Below, in pieces: positions 26,172 through 36,054 of a stretch of 64,000 bases of DNA. The stretch is from contig JADJLP010000016.1 in assembly GCA_016710065.1 (NCBI GenBank), positions 85,841 to 149,840 of the forward strand. Direction: 5' to 3'. The first letter of the stretch is position 1; each line of letters begins with the position of its first letter. Position numbers and translations under genes: made by a program. The notes under the pieces are model-generated. The model did no database searches, was not told the origin of the DNA, and was given only the letters and a program-made list of their open reading frames with translations. The DNA is from Candidatus Ideonella esbjergensis (GTDB lineage: Bacteria > Pseudomonadota > Gammaproteobacteria > Burkholderiales > Burkholderiaceae_C).

Positions 26172-26690
26172 TCAGTCGCTGGGTTTGCTGCGCTTGCCCT
26201 GGGCCACGCGCTGCAGCAGCTCGATCAGCAGCGCCTGTTCGGCCGCCGACAGCACCTTGAGCGGTTCCACTTCCATGGTCTGGCTGAGCTTGCGGGCGCG
26301 GCGTATCAGCGCCTGGCCTTCAGGCGTGAGGCGGATGAGCTGGGCACGCCGGTCGCGCTCGCTGCGCTCACGGCGCACCCAGCCGTGCTGTGCCATGCGG
26401 TCCAGCGTCACCGCCAGGTTAGGGGCCGAGACGTCCAGTGCCTGGCCCAACTGCTTCTGGTTCACCTCAGCATTCGTATCTACCAGGACCATGATGGAAA
26501 ACTCCACCGCCTTGAGCTTGAGCGGCCCCAGGTGCTTGTGGAAGTGCTTCTTCAGCGCTACCGAGGCCCGCGTGGCCGCGTAGCCCACCAGATGGGTCAG
26601 GCCGCTCTGGTCCAGCCCCAAACCGCGCGCGCGCGCGCTGACACCTGCTGCGGTGTCGGGGGTGTCTGCAACGGCCATCCAAGCCATCAT
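26172..26690 (-). CDS. MarR-family transcriptional regulator
   Basis: A 172-residue MarR-type winged-helix protein: LKLKAVEFSIMVLVDTNAEVNQKQLGQALDVSAPNLAVTLDRMAQHGWVRRERSERDRRAQLIRLTPEGQALI. The wing sequence ERDRRAQLIRLT is typical. It is the last gene of the minus-strand catabolic unit and overlaps the acyl-CoA dehydrogenase stop by 4 bp. MarR proteins such as CouR of Rhodopseudomonas regulate phenylpropanoid genes and release DNA on binding an aryl-CoA. By position this one may bind the paired AT-rich motif at 36898-37032. That link is an inference. Confidence 0.88.
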   Translation of the reverse strand: MMAWMAVADTPDTAAGVSARARGLGLDQSGLTHLVGYAATRASVALKKHFHKHLGPLKLKAVEFSIMVLVDTNAEVNQKQLGQALDVSAPNLAVTLDRMAQHGWVRRERSERDRRAQLIRLTPEGQALIRRARKLSQTMEVEPLKVLSAAEQALLIELLQRVAQGKRSKPSD

Positions 26691-28441
26691 ACGGTCGGGA
26701 TGAAGGGCAATTCGGCGCGCGCGGCGCGCACGGCCACCAGGCGCTGGATCAGCTCACCGCTGAGCCAGTCGCGCTGGTACTGAGCCAACTGGCGCTTGCG
26801 CTGGTAGAAGACGGCGTCGCCCTGCCCTGCGGCCAGGCGCTGCGCGGCCACCGCGTCGGCGCGCTCCCATGCACAGGCCAGCAGTGCCTCGCCCACCGCG
26901 AACAGCAGATCGTCGGCGGCGCGGAAGGGCAGCTCGGCGTCGGCCGCCGCGTCGGCCTGCAAGGCTGCCACGGCCTCGCGCAGCGCCTGCAGGCCGGCAC
27001 GTGCGGCTTGCGCCTGCGCGCCGCCCTCGCACTGGGCGCTGGCCCAGTCCAGCAGCGCGCCAAACTTCACACCGCCGTCGGGCAGGATCTTGCGCACCAC
27101 GAGGTCAATGGCCTGGATCTCGTTCGTGCCCTCATAGATCAGCGCGATCCGGCTGTCGCGCACCAGTTGTTCGATACCGTACTCATGGATGTAGCCATGG
27201 CCACCCCAAATGCCCAGCGCGCGGTCGGCGCCATAGTGGCCCAGGTCGGTGAGGAAGGCCTTGAGCACCGGGGTGAGCAAGGTGGCCCGGTCGCCGGCTG
27301 CGGCGCGCACGACCGCATCGGGGTGGCGGGCCTGCTCGTCCAGCGCCTGCGCCGTCCAGTAGCACAGCACGCGGGCGGCCTCGGTGCGCGCCTGCAGGGT
27401 CCAGAGCTGGCGGCGCATGCTGGGGTGATAGGCGATGGGATCGGCGGGGCCCTTGGCGGCCCCATCGGGTCGGGTGGGCGCACGCGACTGCACCCGCTCG
27501 GCGGCGTAGGCCAGCGCGTTCTGCGTGGCCGCCTCCAGGTGGCCCATGCCCTGCATGGCCACGTGCAGGCGCGCGGCGTTCATCATCAGGAACATGGCCT
27601 GCAGGCCACGGTGCGGCTCGCCCAGCAGCCAGCCGGTGGCACCATCGAAGCTCATCACGCTGGTGGCGCTGCCCTTGAGGCCCATCTTCTTCTCGATGCT
27701 GTCGCAGCGCGCGGCGTTGCGCGTGCCGTCGGGCAGCCACTTCGGGCACAGAAACAGCGAGATGCCCTTGGTGCCCGGGGGCGCATCGGGCAAACGGGCC
27801 AGCACCAGGTGCACTATGTTGGGCGTCATGTCCTGGTCGCCGCCCGAGATGAAGATCTTGTTGCCGGTGATCGAGTACGACCCATTGGCGTTGGGCACAG
27901 CGCGGGTGCGCAGCAGGCCCAGGTCGGAGCCGGCGTGCGACTCGGTGAGGCACATGGTGCTGAGCCACTCGCCACTGGTCACCTTGGGCAGATAGGTGTC
28001 GCGCAACCAGCCACTGGCGTGCTGGTGCAGCACCTCGTAGGCGCCGTGCAGCAGGCCGGGGTACATGGTCCAGGCGTGGTTGGCCCCCACCAGCATCTCA
28101 AACAGCGCGGCGTTCAGCAACTCCGGCAGGCCCTGGCCACCGCACTCGGGGTCGCAAGCCAGCGCCGGCCAGCCGCCGTCCACAAAGGCCCGATAGGCGG
28201 CCTTGTAGCCAGCGGGCGTGGTCACCTCGCCGTCTTGCCAGCTGCAGCCTTCCAGGTCGCCGGGCCCGTTGGTGGGTGCCAGGATTTCGCTGGCAAAGCG
28301 GCCCGCCTCTTCCAGCACCTGGGCGGCCATGTCGGCATCCAGCTCCTCAAAGCCCTGCATGGCGGGCCAGGCAGCGGGCGCCTGCAGCACTTCGTCGATG
28401 ACGAAGCGCATGTCGCGCAGCGGGGGGGTGTATTGCCACAT
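26687..28441 (-). CDS. Acyl-CoA dehydrogenase (large form, DmdC-like)
   Basis: A 584-residue flavoprotein with acyl-CoA dehydrogenase N-terminal, middle (MCLTESHAGSDLGLLRTRA, KIFISGGDQDM) and C-terminal domains (GIWGGHGYIHEYGIEQLVRDSRIALIYEGTNEIQAIDLVVRKIL). An extra C-terminal segment makes it longer than the usual 380 residues. The layout matches the 3-methylmercaptopropionyl-CoA dehydrogenase-like family, often found in fatty or aromatic acid clusters. The catalytic Glu region YEGTNEIQ is present. In this cluster it could desaturate a phenylpropanoyl-CoA to the cinnamoyl-CoA, feeding the hydratase at 36 kb. Confidence 0.92.
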   Translation of the reverse strand: MWQYTPPLRDMRFVIDEVLQAPAAWPAMQGFEELDADMAAQVLEEAGRFASEILAPTNGPGDLEGCSWQDGEVTTPAGYKAAYRAFVDGGWPALACDPECGGQGLPELLNAALFEMLVGANHAWTMYPGLLHGAYEVLHQHASGWLRDTYLPKVTSGEWLSTMCLTESHAGSDLGLLRTRAVPNANGSYSITGNKIFISGGDQDMTPNIVHLVLARLPDAPPGTKGISLFLCPKWLPDGTRNAARCDSIEKKMGLKGSATSVMSFDGATGWLLGEPHRGLQAMFLMMNAARLHVAMQGMGHLEAATQNALAYAAERVQSRAPTRPDGAAKGPADPIAYHPSMRRQLWTLQARTEAARVLCYWTAQALDEQARHPDAVVRAAAGDRATLLTPVLKAFLTDLGHYGADRALGIWGGHGYIHEYGIEQLVRDSRIALIYEGTNEIQAIDLVVRKILPDGGVKFGALLDWASAQCEGGAQAQAARAGLQALREAVAALQADAAADAELPFRAADDLLFAVGEALLACAWERADAVAAQRLAAGQGDAVFYQRKRQLAQYQRDWLSGELIQRLVAVRAARAELPFIPTV

Positions 28442-28515
28442 GGTCTTCTTGCTCCAGGTTCCGCTTCAGGCACACCGGCGGCCCGGCCGAGCCGGTGCCA
28501 CAGGTCTCTCGAAGG

Positions 28516-29241
28516 TCAATGCTTCTTCGCGCCCAGGTAGGTGTCGATCACGCGCGGGTCGGTGGCCAGGTCGCTGGCCTCGCCTTCCAGCGCCACGGCA
28601 CCGGTTTCCAGCACGTAGCCGTAGTCGGCCACTTCCAGCGCGGCGCGGGCGTTCTGCTCGATCAGCAAAATGCTCACGCCGGTGCTGCGCAGCTGGGTGA
28701 TGGTCTTGAAGATCTCGCGCACCACCAGTGGGGCCAGGCCCAGGCTGGGCTCGTCGAGCATCAGTACCTTGGGCCGACTCATCAGCGCGCGGGCCACGGC
28801 CAGCATCTGGCGCTCGCCGCCACTGAGGGTGCCGGCCAGCTGGGTGCGACGCTCCTTGAGGCGCGGGAAGATGGTGTAGACCTCGTCGAGCGTGCTGCGC
28901 CAGTTGGGCACGCCCTGGCGCATGGGCTTGAAGCCGCCCAGCACCAGGTTGTCTTCCACGGCCATGGTGCCGAACAGCTCGCGCTTCTCGGGCACCAGGG
29001 CCAGGCCGGCCATCACGCGCTCTTCCAGCGTCATGTCCACCACGTCCTGGCCGTCGAACACGATGTGGCCCTTGCTGGGCAGCACGCCCATCAGGGCATT
29101 GAGCGTGGTGGACTTGCCGGCGCCGTTGGGGCCGATCACCGTCACCACCGCACCCTTGGGCAGTTCGAGGTTGATGCCCGAGAGCACCTCGGCCTTGCCG
29201 TAGCCGGCGTGCAGGCCCTGGACAGAAAGTATGTTTGTCAT
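28516..29241 (-). CDS. livF: Branched-chain-type ABC transporter ATP-binding protein LivF
   Basis: A 241-residue ABC ATPase: Walker [10 protein letters not shown], signature LSGGERQMLAVARALM, Walker B LMLDEPSLGLAP, in the LivF class. The ATG at 29241 (MTNILSVQGLHAGYGK) is preferred; an upstream in-frame ATG at 29271 would add 10 residues overlapping the preceding gene. It starts 1 bp after the LivMG stop, indicating tight coupling. With LivMG, LivH and the periplasmic binding protein it forms a complete HAAT importer, here probably for an aromatic acid. Confidence 0.94.
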   Translation of the reverse strand: MTNILSVQGLHAGYGKAEVLSGINLELPKGAVVTVIGPNGAGKSTTLNALMGVLPSKGHIVFDGQDVVDMTLEERVMAGLALVPEKRELFGTMAVEDNLVLGGFKPMRQGVPNWRSTLDEVYTIFPRLKERRTQLAGTLSGGERQMLAVARALMSRPKVLMLDEPSLGLAPLVVREIFKTITQLRSTGVSILLIEQNARAALEVADYGYVLETGAVALEGEASDLATDPRVIDTYLGAKKH

Positions 29242-29242
29242 C

Positions 29243-31009
29243 TCAATGCTCCGTGCCCAGGTAGGCCGCACGGACCTCGGGGCTGGCCTGCACTTCGGCG
29301 GGCGTGCCCGACATCAGCTTGGTGCCGAACTCCATCACGGTGATGTGGTCGACCAGGCCCATCACGAAGTCCATGTCGTGCTCCACCAGCAGGATGGACA
29401 GGCCCTCGGCCTTGAGCTGGCGCAGCACATCGGCCAGGGCCTGCTTCTCCTTCAGGCGCAGGCCGGCGGCAGGCTCGTCGAGCAGCAGCAGCGAAGGGTC
29501 GGTGCACAGCGCACGGGCGATTTCCATCAGGCGCTGCGGGCCCAGGGCCAGGTTGCCGGCCAGCTCGTGCATCTTGTCCACCATGCCGATGCGGGCCAAC
29601 TGGCGCTCGGCCTCGGCGAACAGGCGCCTCTCCTCGTCGCGGTCGAGCTTGAGCATGGCCTGGACGGGACCACTCTTTGTGCGCAGGTAGCCGCCCAGGG
29701 CGACGTTCTCCAGCACCGTCATCTCGGGGATCATCTTGACGTGCTGGAAGGTGCGGCTCATGCCCAGCTTGGCGATGTCGCGCGAGGGCAGTCCGGCCAC
29801 GGGGTGACCACGGAACACCACCTCGCCGCTGGTCAGGCCCAGCACACCGGTGACCAGGTTGAAGGTGGTGGACTTGCCGGCGCCGTTGGGGCCCAGCAGG
29901 CCCATGATGTCGCCGGCATGGATGGTGAAGCTCACGTCGTTCACGGCCACCAGGCCGCCAAACTGCTTGCGCACCTTCTTCACGTCCAGCAGCAGCTCGC
30001 CGCGCGGCGGGTGGTCGCGTGCGGCCAGCGGCGCGGCATCGGCCCAGTCGCGCACGCGCTGTGGCGCCGGCACCCAGCCCTTGACGAAGGTCCACAGGCC
30101 ATCCGGCGCGTACTTCAGCACCAGGATCAGCACCAGGCCAAAGACGATAGTCTCGAAGTTGCCACTGGTGCCGATCAGCGCTGGCAACAGCACCTGCAAC
30201 TGGTCTTCCACCAGCTTCACCACCGCCGCGCCGGTGAAGGCGCCCCAGACATGGCCCACGCCGCCCAGCACGGCCATGAACAGGAACTCGATGCCCTTGG
30301 CCAGGTTGAAGGGCGAGGGGTTCACCGTGCGCTGAAAGTGTGCGAACAGCCAGCCCGACACCGCCGCCAGCATGGCCGCGAGCACAAAGGCCAGCAGCTT
30401 GTACTGGAAGGTGGAGATGCCCATGGCCTCGGCCATGGTGGTGCCGTTCTTGAGCGAACGGATGGCACGGCCGGTGCGCGAATCAAGCAGGTTGGTGACG
30501 GCGATGGCCGCGCCCAGCGCCACGATCCAGATCAGCACGTACATGGCGCGGCCACTGGCCAGGCTGATGTCACCGATGCTCAGTGCCGGCACGCCCAGCA
30601 GGCCGTCGTACTTGCCCAGGAACTCCATGTTGGCCATGGTGTAGTTCAGGGCAAGGCCCCAGCAGATGGTGGCCAGCGGCAGGTAGTGGCCCGACATGCG
30701 CAGCGTGAGCGCGCCCAGCAGCAGCGCCACCACCACGGCCAGGCCCAGGCCCACGAACAGCGCCAGCCAGGGCGAGAGCGCGAAGGCCGTGGTGAGGTAG
30801 GCCGAGGTATAGGCCCCCACACCCACGAAGGCCGCCTGGCCGAAGCTGGTGAGGCCGGCCACTCCGGTGAGCAGCACCAGGCCCAGCGAGACGGTGGCGT
30901 ACAGGCCGATGTAGTTGAGCTGGGTGATCCAGAACTCGGGCACCGGCAAGGCCGGCACCAGCAGCATGGCCACGCAGAAGGCGGGCAGCAGGAACTTCAT
31001 GAGTTTCAT
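29243..31009 (-). CDS. livMG: Fused permease-ATPase LivM-LivG
   Basis: A 588-residue fusion. Residues 1 to about 320 are a LivM-type permease with about eight to nine membrane helices ([24 protein letters not shown], the EAA-like region [18 protein letters not shown]). Residues about 340-588 are a LivG-type ATPase with [45 protein letters not shown] and LVEHDMDFV. The signature is LALGPQR, where many LivG proteins have LSYGQQR. The linker [18 protein letters not shown] joins them. The frame is uninterrupted. Fusions of this kind are known in Burkholderiales. Confidence 0.94.
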   Translation of the reverse strand: MKLMKFLLPAFCVAMLLVPALPVPEFWITQLNYIGLYATVSLGLVLLTGVAGLTSFGQAAFVGVGAYTSAYLTTAFALSPWLALFVGLGLAVVVALLLGALTLRMSGHYLPLATICWGLALNYTMANMEFLGKYDGLLGVPALSIGDISLASGRAMYVLIWIVALGAAIAVTNLLDSRTGRAIRSLKNGTTMAEAMGISTFQYKLLAFVLAAMLAAVSGWLFAHFQRTVNPSPFNLAKGIEFLFMAVLGGVGHVWGAFTGAAVVKLVEDQLQVLLPALIGTSGNFETIVFGLVLILVLKYAPDGLWTFVKGWVPAPQRVRDWADAAPLAARDHPPRGELLLDVKKVRKQFGGLVAVNDVSFTIHAGDIMGLLGPNGAGKSTTFNLVTGVLGLTSGEVVFRGHPVAGLPSRDIAKLGMSRTFQHVKMIPEMTVLENVALGGYLRTKSGPVQAMLKLDRDEERRLFAEAERQLARIGMVDKMHELAGNLALGPQRLMEIARALCTDPSLLLLDEPAAGLRLKEKQALADVLRQLKAEGLSILLVEHDMDFVMGLVDHITVMEFGTKLMSGTPAEVQASPEVRAAYLGTEH

Positions 31010-31010
31010 G

Positions 31011-32051
31011 TCAGTGCTCCTCGGCGTGGGGGTCGCGCAGCGAACGCCACAGCAGCACCGGCAGGATCGAAGAGAACACGATCACTTCCTTGAATGAACT
31101 GGCCCAGAAGGAGCCGAAGCTCTCCAACAGCCCCACGCCCAGCGCGCCCACCAGGGCCAGCGGGTAGCTGGAGAGGCCGGCAAACACGGCCGCCACAAAG
31201 CCCTTGAGGCCGATGAGGAAGCCGCTGTCGTAAAAGATGGTGGTGGTGGGGCCGATGAGCAGGCCCGACAGCGCACCAATGAAGGCCGCCATCGTGAAGC
31301 TCAGACGACCGGCACCGGTGGACGAAATGCCCATCAGCCGCGCGCCCAGGCGGTTCACCGCCGTGGCGCGCAGGGCCTTGCCCCACAGCGAGCGCTCGAA
31401 GAACAGGTAGAGCATGACGATGAGCGCGATGGACACCGCGAACACGATCAGCGTCTGGCCCGAGAGCGTGAGCGGACCGGCCGAGAAGCGTTCGTCCCAA
31501 AACGGCGGATTGCGGAAACCCTCGGCGCCGAAAAAGAACAGGCCCAGGCCGGTGAGCGCAAAGTGCACGCCCACCGAGACGATCAGCAGCACCAGCACGG
31601 TGGCATCGGCCAGCGATTCATAGGCCAGGCGGTAGATCAGCCCGCCGATGGGGGTGACCAGGGCCAGCGTCAACGCGGCCTGTGCCAGCAAGGGCAGTTG
31701 GCGTGGCGCGGCCCAGATCACCAGCAGCGACACCGCCACCGGGTAGACCAGGCTCTTGAGTACACCAGGCAACACAGCGCCGATGGTGCGGCCATGCTTG
31801 AGGCCGTTCACCACGTCGGCCAGCGCTGCAGCGCCGGCCAGGATCAGCAAGAACCACACCGTGCCCGGCACCACACCGGTTTGCAGCATGGCCAGGGTGA
31901 GCGCGCCGAAAGCGACGAACTCACCCTGCGGAATGAAGATGACCCGCGTGACCGCGAACAGCAGCACGGTGGCCAGCGCCAGCAGCGCGTAGACGGCGCC
32001 GTTGGTGACGCCGTCAAGCGCGAGGATGCTCGCGATAGAAAAGTCCATCAT
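31011..32051 (-). CDS. livH: Branched-chain-type ABC transporter permease LivH
   Basis: A 346-residue permease with about eight to nine membrane helices. [40 protein letters not shown] is the LivH N-terminal signature, and the cytoplasmic loop [21 protein letters not shown] is the ATPase-contact region. A central insertion of about 50 residues (residues 60-120) makes it longer than the usual 290-300. It ends 1 bp before LivMG and follows the binding protein gene, as in other HAAT operons. Confidence 0.92.
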   Translation of the reverse strand: MMDFSIASILALDGVTNGAVYALLALATVLLFAVTRVIFIPQGEFVAFGALTLAMLQTGVVPGTVWFLLILAGAAALADVVNGLKHGRTIGAVLPGVLKSLVYPVAVSLLVIWAAPRQLPLLAQAALTLALVTPIGGLIYRLAYESLADATVLVLLIVSVGVHFALTGLGLFFFGAEGFRNPPFWDERFSAGPLTLSGQTLIVFAVSIALIVMLYLFFERSLWGKALRATAVNRLGARLMGISSTGAGRLSFTMAAFIGALSGLLIGPTTTIFYDSGFLIGLKGFVAAVFAGLSSYPLALVGALGVGLLESFGSFWASSFKEVIVFSSILPVLLWRSLRDPHAEEH

Positions 32052-32096
32052 CTAAGCCTGAAGAAAAGGAAAGGTAGGGGCGGTCGGGGTTCGACG

Positions 32097-32157
32097 CCGG
32101 GCCGCCCCAAGCCGAACGCGCCCCTCGGGGGCAGGAGCGCGGCGACCGGGGGCCAGG
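32097..32157. repeat. GC-rich palindromic repeat, copy C
   Basis: Contains GGGCCGCCCCAAGC, CGCCCCTCGGGGGCAGG and CGACCGGGGGCC, adjoining the stop codon of the binding-protein gene. It belongs to the same type of structure as the copies at 26103 and 45020, though more diverged. It is 3'-terminal on the minus strand and sits between the binding protein and livH, where partial termination would lower permease expression relative to the binding protein. Confidence 0.55.
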
Positions 32158-33300
32158 TTACTCAACCTTCCAGTCGCCATTGACCACCTTGAGGATCACG
32201 CCGGTTTCGGTGGTGAAGCCCCAATGGTTGTCCTTGGTGTAGGTGAGCACGCCGTGCGACACCACCATGCGGCCCATCTGCTCCATGGCATCGCGGATCG
32301 CAGCTCGGAACTCCTTGGTGCCTGGCTTGGCCTTCTTCAATGCCATGGGAACAACCTTTTCCAGCACCAGCACGGCATCGTAGGCATGGCCGGCAAACTG
32401 GTTGCGGTTGCCCTTGCCATAGGCCGCTTCATATTGGTCGACAAACTTCTGCGCGACGGCCTTGGACGGGTGGTTGGCGGGCAACTGTTCGGCAATCACC
32501 GCCGGGCCCGACACCACGTACGTGCCCTCGACGGCCTTGCCACCCACGCGCATCAGGTCGCGCGTGGCGGCCGCATGGGTCTGGTAGATCTTGCCCTTGT
32601 AGCCGCGCTCGACCAGCGCCATTTCGGGCATAGCGGCGCCGCTGCCAGAGGCCACCACCAGCATGGCATCCGGGTTGGCCGAGACCAGCTTCAGCGCCTG
32701 GGCGGTGACACTGGTGTCAGAGCGAGCGAAGCGCTCGGTGGCGACGATCTTGGGGCCGTTCAGGTGCGACGACTGGTCCTGAAAATCCCTCAGCCAGCTT
32801 TCGCCGTAAGCGTCGGTGTAGCCCAGGAAGCCCACGGTCTTGATGCCCAGCTTCTTCATGTGCTCGATGATGGCGAACGACATCACGGCATTGCCCTGTG
32901 GCAGACGGAACGACCACAGGTCCTTGCCCGCCGGCAGCACGCCCGGCGAGAACATGAATTGCGGTGTCTCGGCCTCAAAGGCCACGCCAGCCATCGGGAT
33001 GACCACCGGCGTGGCGGCCGAGCCCATGATGATGTCGACCTTGTCTTCGGTGACAAAGCGCTTGGCATTGGTGGTGCCCTTGGTCGGATCGGTGGCATCG
33101 TCGAGCACGATGACGTTGAGCTTTTCGCCGGCAATGGTCTTGGGCCAGAGCTTGATCGCATTGCCCATGGGGATGCCCAGGCCCGAAGCCGGGCCGGTCA
33201 GCGGCAGGCTGATGCCGATTGTGATGTCGGCCAGCGCGGCGCTGGCGCCCAGGCTCAACGCGGCGGCGGCCAGGGCCGTGCGCAAAATGGTCTTCTTCAT
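32158..33300 (-). CDS. Periplasmic substrate-binding protein of HAAT ABC transporter
   Basis: A 380-residue secreted protein. The signal peptide MKKTILRTALAAAALSLGASAALA is followed by DITIGISLPLTGPASGLGIPMGNAIKL, the start of a Peripla_BP_6 fold. Internal VIVLDDATDPTKGTTNAKRFV and VGFLGYTDAYGESWL are typical of aromatic-acid and amino-acid binding members. Genes of this class next to CoA ligases bind phenylpropanoids or benzoates (for example CouP). Specificity cannot be read here, but the neighbours favour an aromatic acid over leucine. Confidence 0.92.
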   Translation of the reverse strand: MKKTILRTALAAAALSLGASAALADITIGISLPLTGPASGLGIPMGNAIKLWPKTIAGEKLNVIVLDDATDPTKGTTNAKRFVTEDKVDIIMGSAATPVVIPMAGVAFEAETPQFMFSPGVLPAGKDLWSFRLPQGNAVMSFAIIEHMKKLGIKTVGFLGYTDAYGESWLRDFQDQSSHLNGPKIVATERFARSDTSVTAQALKLVSANPDAMLVVASGSGAAMPEMALVERGYKGKIYQTHAAATRDLMRVGGKAVEGTYVVSGPAVIAEQLPANHPSKAVAQKFVDQYEAAYGKGNRNQFAGHAYDAVLVLEKVVPMALKKAKPGTKEFRAAIRDAMEQMGRMVVSHGVLTYTKDNHWGFTTETGVILKVVNGDWKVE

Positions 33301-33353
33301 GATGGTCTTGTCTCCGGGGGGCTTGTTGACAGGGGTTGGCGGGGTGAAGGAAG

Positions 33354-34118
33354 TCAGCGCGGTGCCATGCGCAGTGCGCCGTCCAGGCGAATCACTTCGC
33401 CGTTCAGGTGCGTGTTGCTGACGATATGTGCGGCCAGGGCCGCGAACTCTTCGGGTTTTCCCAAGCGCTTGGGGAAGGGGATGGATTCGGCCAGCGAGGC
33501 CTGCACGGCTTCGGGCAGGGTCTTCATCAGCGGCGTGGCAAACAGGCCGGGGGCGATGGTGCAGACGCGGATGCCAAATTGCGCCAGGTCGCGCGCCAGC
33601 GGCAGGGTCATGCCCACCACGCCGCCCTTGCTGGCCGAGTAGGCCTCCTGGCCCACCTGGCCGTCGAACGCGGCCACCGAGGCGGTGTTCACCACCACGC
33701 CGCGCTCGCCGTCGTCCATCGCTTCGAGCTTGGCGATGCGGGCCACGGCCAAGCGCGTGACGTTGTAGCTGCCGATCAGGTTGACCCTCACCACACGCTC
33801 GAAGTCTTCCAGCGGCGCGGGCGAGCCGTCCTTTTGCAGGATGCGCTTGGCGGTGCCGATGCCGGCGATGTTCATCACGATGCGGGCCACGCCGTGCGCG
33901 GCCTCGCCGGCGTCCAGCGCGGCGTTGACCGAAGCCGTGTCGCAGATGTCGCAGCGCACCGCCACACCACCGATGTCGGCGGCCACGCGGCGGGCGCCGT
34001 CTTCGTTCACGTCCAGCACGGCCACCTTGGCGCCCAGGCGGGCCAGCTCACGCGCCACGGCCTCGCCTAGGCCCGAGCCACCGCCGGTGACGATGGCGGC
34101 TTGTCCTTGAATGTTCAT
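33354..34118 (-). CDS. SDR-family 3-hydroxyacyl-CoA dehydrogenase
   Basis: A 254-residue short-chain dehydrogenase. The NAD-binding motif is TGGGSGLGEAVA and the structural motif MNIAG. The catalytic Ser is in NTASVAAFDGQ, with Tyr and Lys in YSASKGG. The sequence VAAFDGQVGQEAYSASKGGVVGMTLPLARDLAQFGIRV is typical of type-2 3-hydroxyacyl-CoA dehydrogenases (HSD17B10-like). In the cluster it would oxidise the 3-hydroxy-3-arylpropanoyl-CoA made by the hydratase to the beta-ketoacyl-CoA, the substrate of the divergent amidohydrolase. Confidence 0.9.
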   Translation of the reverse strand: MNIQGQAAIVTGGGSGLGEAVARELARLGAKVAVLDVNEDGARRVAADIGGVAVRCDICDTASVNAALDAGEAAHGVARIVMNIAGIGTAKRILQKDGSPAPLEDFERVVRVNLIGSYNVTRLAVARIAKLEAMDDGERGVVVNTASVAAFDGQVGQEAYSASKGGVVGMTLPLARDLAQFGIRVCTIAPGLFATPLMKTLPEAVQASLAESIPFPKRLGKPEEFAALAAHIVSNTHLNGEVIRLDGALRMAPR

Positions 34119-34173
34119 GTTGACGGCCTCTCACAGTTGTTCGACATGTTGACTTTGCCTTGGCGCGTGGGGG

Positions 34174-36054
34174 TCATCGTTTCGGCAGGATCAGGAAGGG
34201 GTCGCTCTCGCCGCCCTCGTACAGCGCTTCCACCAGCGCCGCGCGGGTGGCCAGCACAGCGCGCTGGTTGATGGAGCCCTTGTCGGTGACCTCGCCCTTG
34301 TCGATGGCCGGCGGCTCGGCCAGCACATGCATGCGACCCGGCCGGTTGGCGCTGCCGGTGCCACTGGCCCAGAGCTTGTCGGCCACGCCCTGGAAGAAAG
34401 CTCGCACCTTGGGCTGGTGCAGCACATCAGGGAACGGCACGCCGCTGTGCACGCCGGCCAGCTTGCGCACTTCATCAACCCGCGGGAACACCAGCAGGCC
34501 GATCTCGTCGCGATTCAAGCCGGTAACCACGGCATCTTGTATGCAGGGTTCGCCGGCCGCGATGATCTTGGCGCGCAACGGCCCCACGCTCACGAAGGTG
34601 CCCGTGCTGAGCTTGAAGTCTTCGGCAATGCGGCCGTCGAAGGCCATGCCACTGGCGGGGTGCGCAGGGTCGACAAACTTCACCGCGTCGCCGGTTTTGT
34701 AGAAGCCCTCTTCGTCAAAGGCCTCGCTGGTTTCGTTGGGCGCGCGCCAGTAGCCCGGCATCACGTTGGGGCCACGGAAGCGGATCTCGGTCTTGGCAAA
34801 CGGGTCACCCGAGGCATCGGGCACCAGCTTCACTTCCACGCCAGGCGCCGGCAGGCCGATCCAGCCGGATTTCACATTCGTGCCCACGGCAAAGGTGCAC
34901 GAGGGTGCGGTCTCGGTCATGCCCAGGCCGGTGATGATGCGGATGCGCTCGCCCACCTCGGCCTCGGCATGGGCTTCAAGCTTGTCCCACACGGCCTGGC
35001 TCAAGCCCGCGCCAGCGAACATGAAGGCCTTGACCTTGGCGAACAGGCTCTTGCGCAACACCGGGTCGGTGTCCATCGCCGTGGCGATTTCCTCGAAGCC
35101 CTTGGGCACGTTGAAGTACACCGTGGGCGAGATCTCGCGCAGGTTGCGCAGCGTCTCAGCCATGCCCTTGGGCGTGGGCTTGCCGCCGTCGATGTAGAGC
35201 GTGCCACCGTTGTAGACCACGATGCCCACGTTGTGGTTGCCACCGAAGGTGTGGTTCCAGGGCAGCCAGTCCACCAGCACCGGTGGCTCGGTGGCCAAAA
35301 AGTTCAGGCACTGGTGGATCATCTGCTGGTTGGCGCAGATCATCCGGTTGGTGTTCACCACGCCCTTGGGCTGCTTGGTAGAGCCCGAGGTGAACAGGAA
35401 TTTGGCAATCGTGTCGGGGCCCACTTTGGCATGGGCGGCGGCGGCGGCTTCGCCTGGCACGGTGGCCAGCAGGTCAGCCACGCTCAGCACCGCACGGCCG
35501 TCGATGCCACCTTCGGTCAGCACCACCGGCACGTCGGCCGGCACCACCGCCTGGATGGCCTTGGCATAGGCCGCACTGGAGGCGAACACCATGCCCGGCG
35601 TGACCGTGTCGAACACATGGCGCAGCTTGCCGTAGTCCTGCGAGATCAGCGAATAGGCGGAGGACACCGGCACATAGGGCACACCCACCCACATGGCGCC
35701 AAAGGCCAGCGTGAGGTACTCGATGTCGTTGTCGCTGAGGATGGCCAGCGGCCGCTCTTGGGACAAGCCACGTTCAATCAGCGCCTGACCCACCGCCTTC
35801 ACATTGCACAGAAACTCGGCATAGCTCACACGGCGCCAGTCGCCGTTCCACGGCGCACGCGGGTCGCGCTTGGCCACCAGGGTGCGGTCGGGCGCCTCGG
35901 AGGCCCATTGCTCCAGTGCGTCGGTCAAACGATCAGGGAACCAGCGCAGCCCTTCGGTGGAGCGCAGGATCTGGGTGCCGTCGGCACGGGTTTCCAGCGT
36001 GGCATCCACGCAGCCGCCCACGTCGGCGTGGCGGTATTTGGCGGGGCCGCTCAT
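34174..36054 (-). CDS. Feruloyl-CoA synthase-like acyl-CoA ligase
   Basis: A 626-residue adenylate-forming enzyme. The AMP-binding P-loop is FTSGSTKQPKGVVNTNRM, and the later motifs GLGMTETAP, YKTGDA and GRIAEDFKLSTGTFVSVGPLR are present. The last block, with NTHR-like NTNRMICANQQM, is characteristic of feruloyl-CoA synthases. It activates a hydroxycinnamate or related phenylpropanoid with ATP and CoA. The frame is open upstream, but the ATG at 36054 overlaps the hydratase stop (ATGA), giving translational coupling and the correct N terminus MSGPAKYRHADV. No vanillin dehydrogenase is nearby. Confidence 0.88.
   Translation of the reverse strand: MSGPAKYRHADVGGCVDATLETRADGTQILRSTEGLRWFPDRLTDALEQWASEAPDRTLVAKRDPRAPWNGDWRRVSYAEFLCNVKAVGQALIERGLSQERPLAILSDNDIEYLTLAFGAMWVGVPYVPVSSAYSLISQDYGKLRHVFDTVTPGMVFASSAAYAKAIQAVVPADVPVVLTEGGIDGRAVLSVADLLATVPGEAAAAAHAKVGPDTIAKFLFTSGSTKQPKGVVNTNRMICANQQMIHQCLNFLATEPPVLVDWLPWNHTFGGNHNVGIVVYNGGTLYIDGGKPTPKGMAETLRNLREISPTVYFNVPKGFEEIATAMDTDPVLRKSLFAKVKAFMFAGAGLSQAVWDKLEAHAEAEVGERIRIITGLGMTETAPSCTFAVGTNVKSGWIGLPAPGVEVKLVPDASGDPFAKTEIRFRGPNVMPGYWRAPNETSEAFDEEGFYKTGDAVKFVDPAHPASGMAFDGRIAEDFKLSTGTFVSVGPLRAKIIAAGEPCIQDAVVTGLNRDEIGLLVFPRVDEVRKLAGVHSGVPFPDVLHQPKVRAFFQGVADKLWASGTGSANRPGRMHVLAEPPAIDKGEVTDKGSINQRAVLATRAALVEALYEGGESDPFLILPKR

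Noticed and set aside
29231..31093. Plus-strand open frame of 620 codons across the transporter genes
   Set aside because: Antisense of livMG with His/Gln-rich low-complexity translation; the minus strand has clear ABC transporter motifs.
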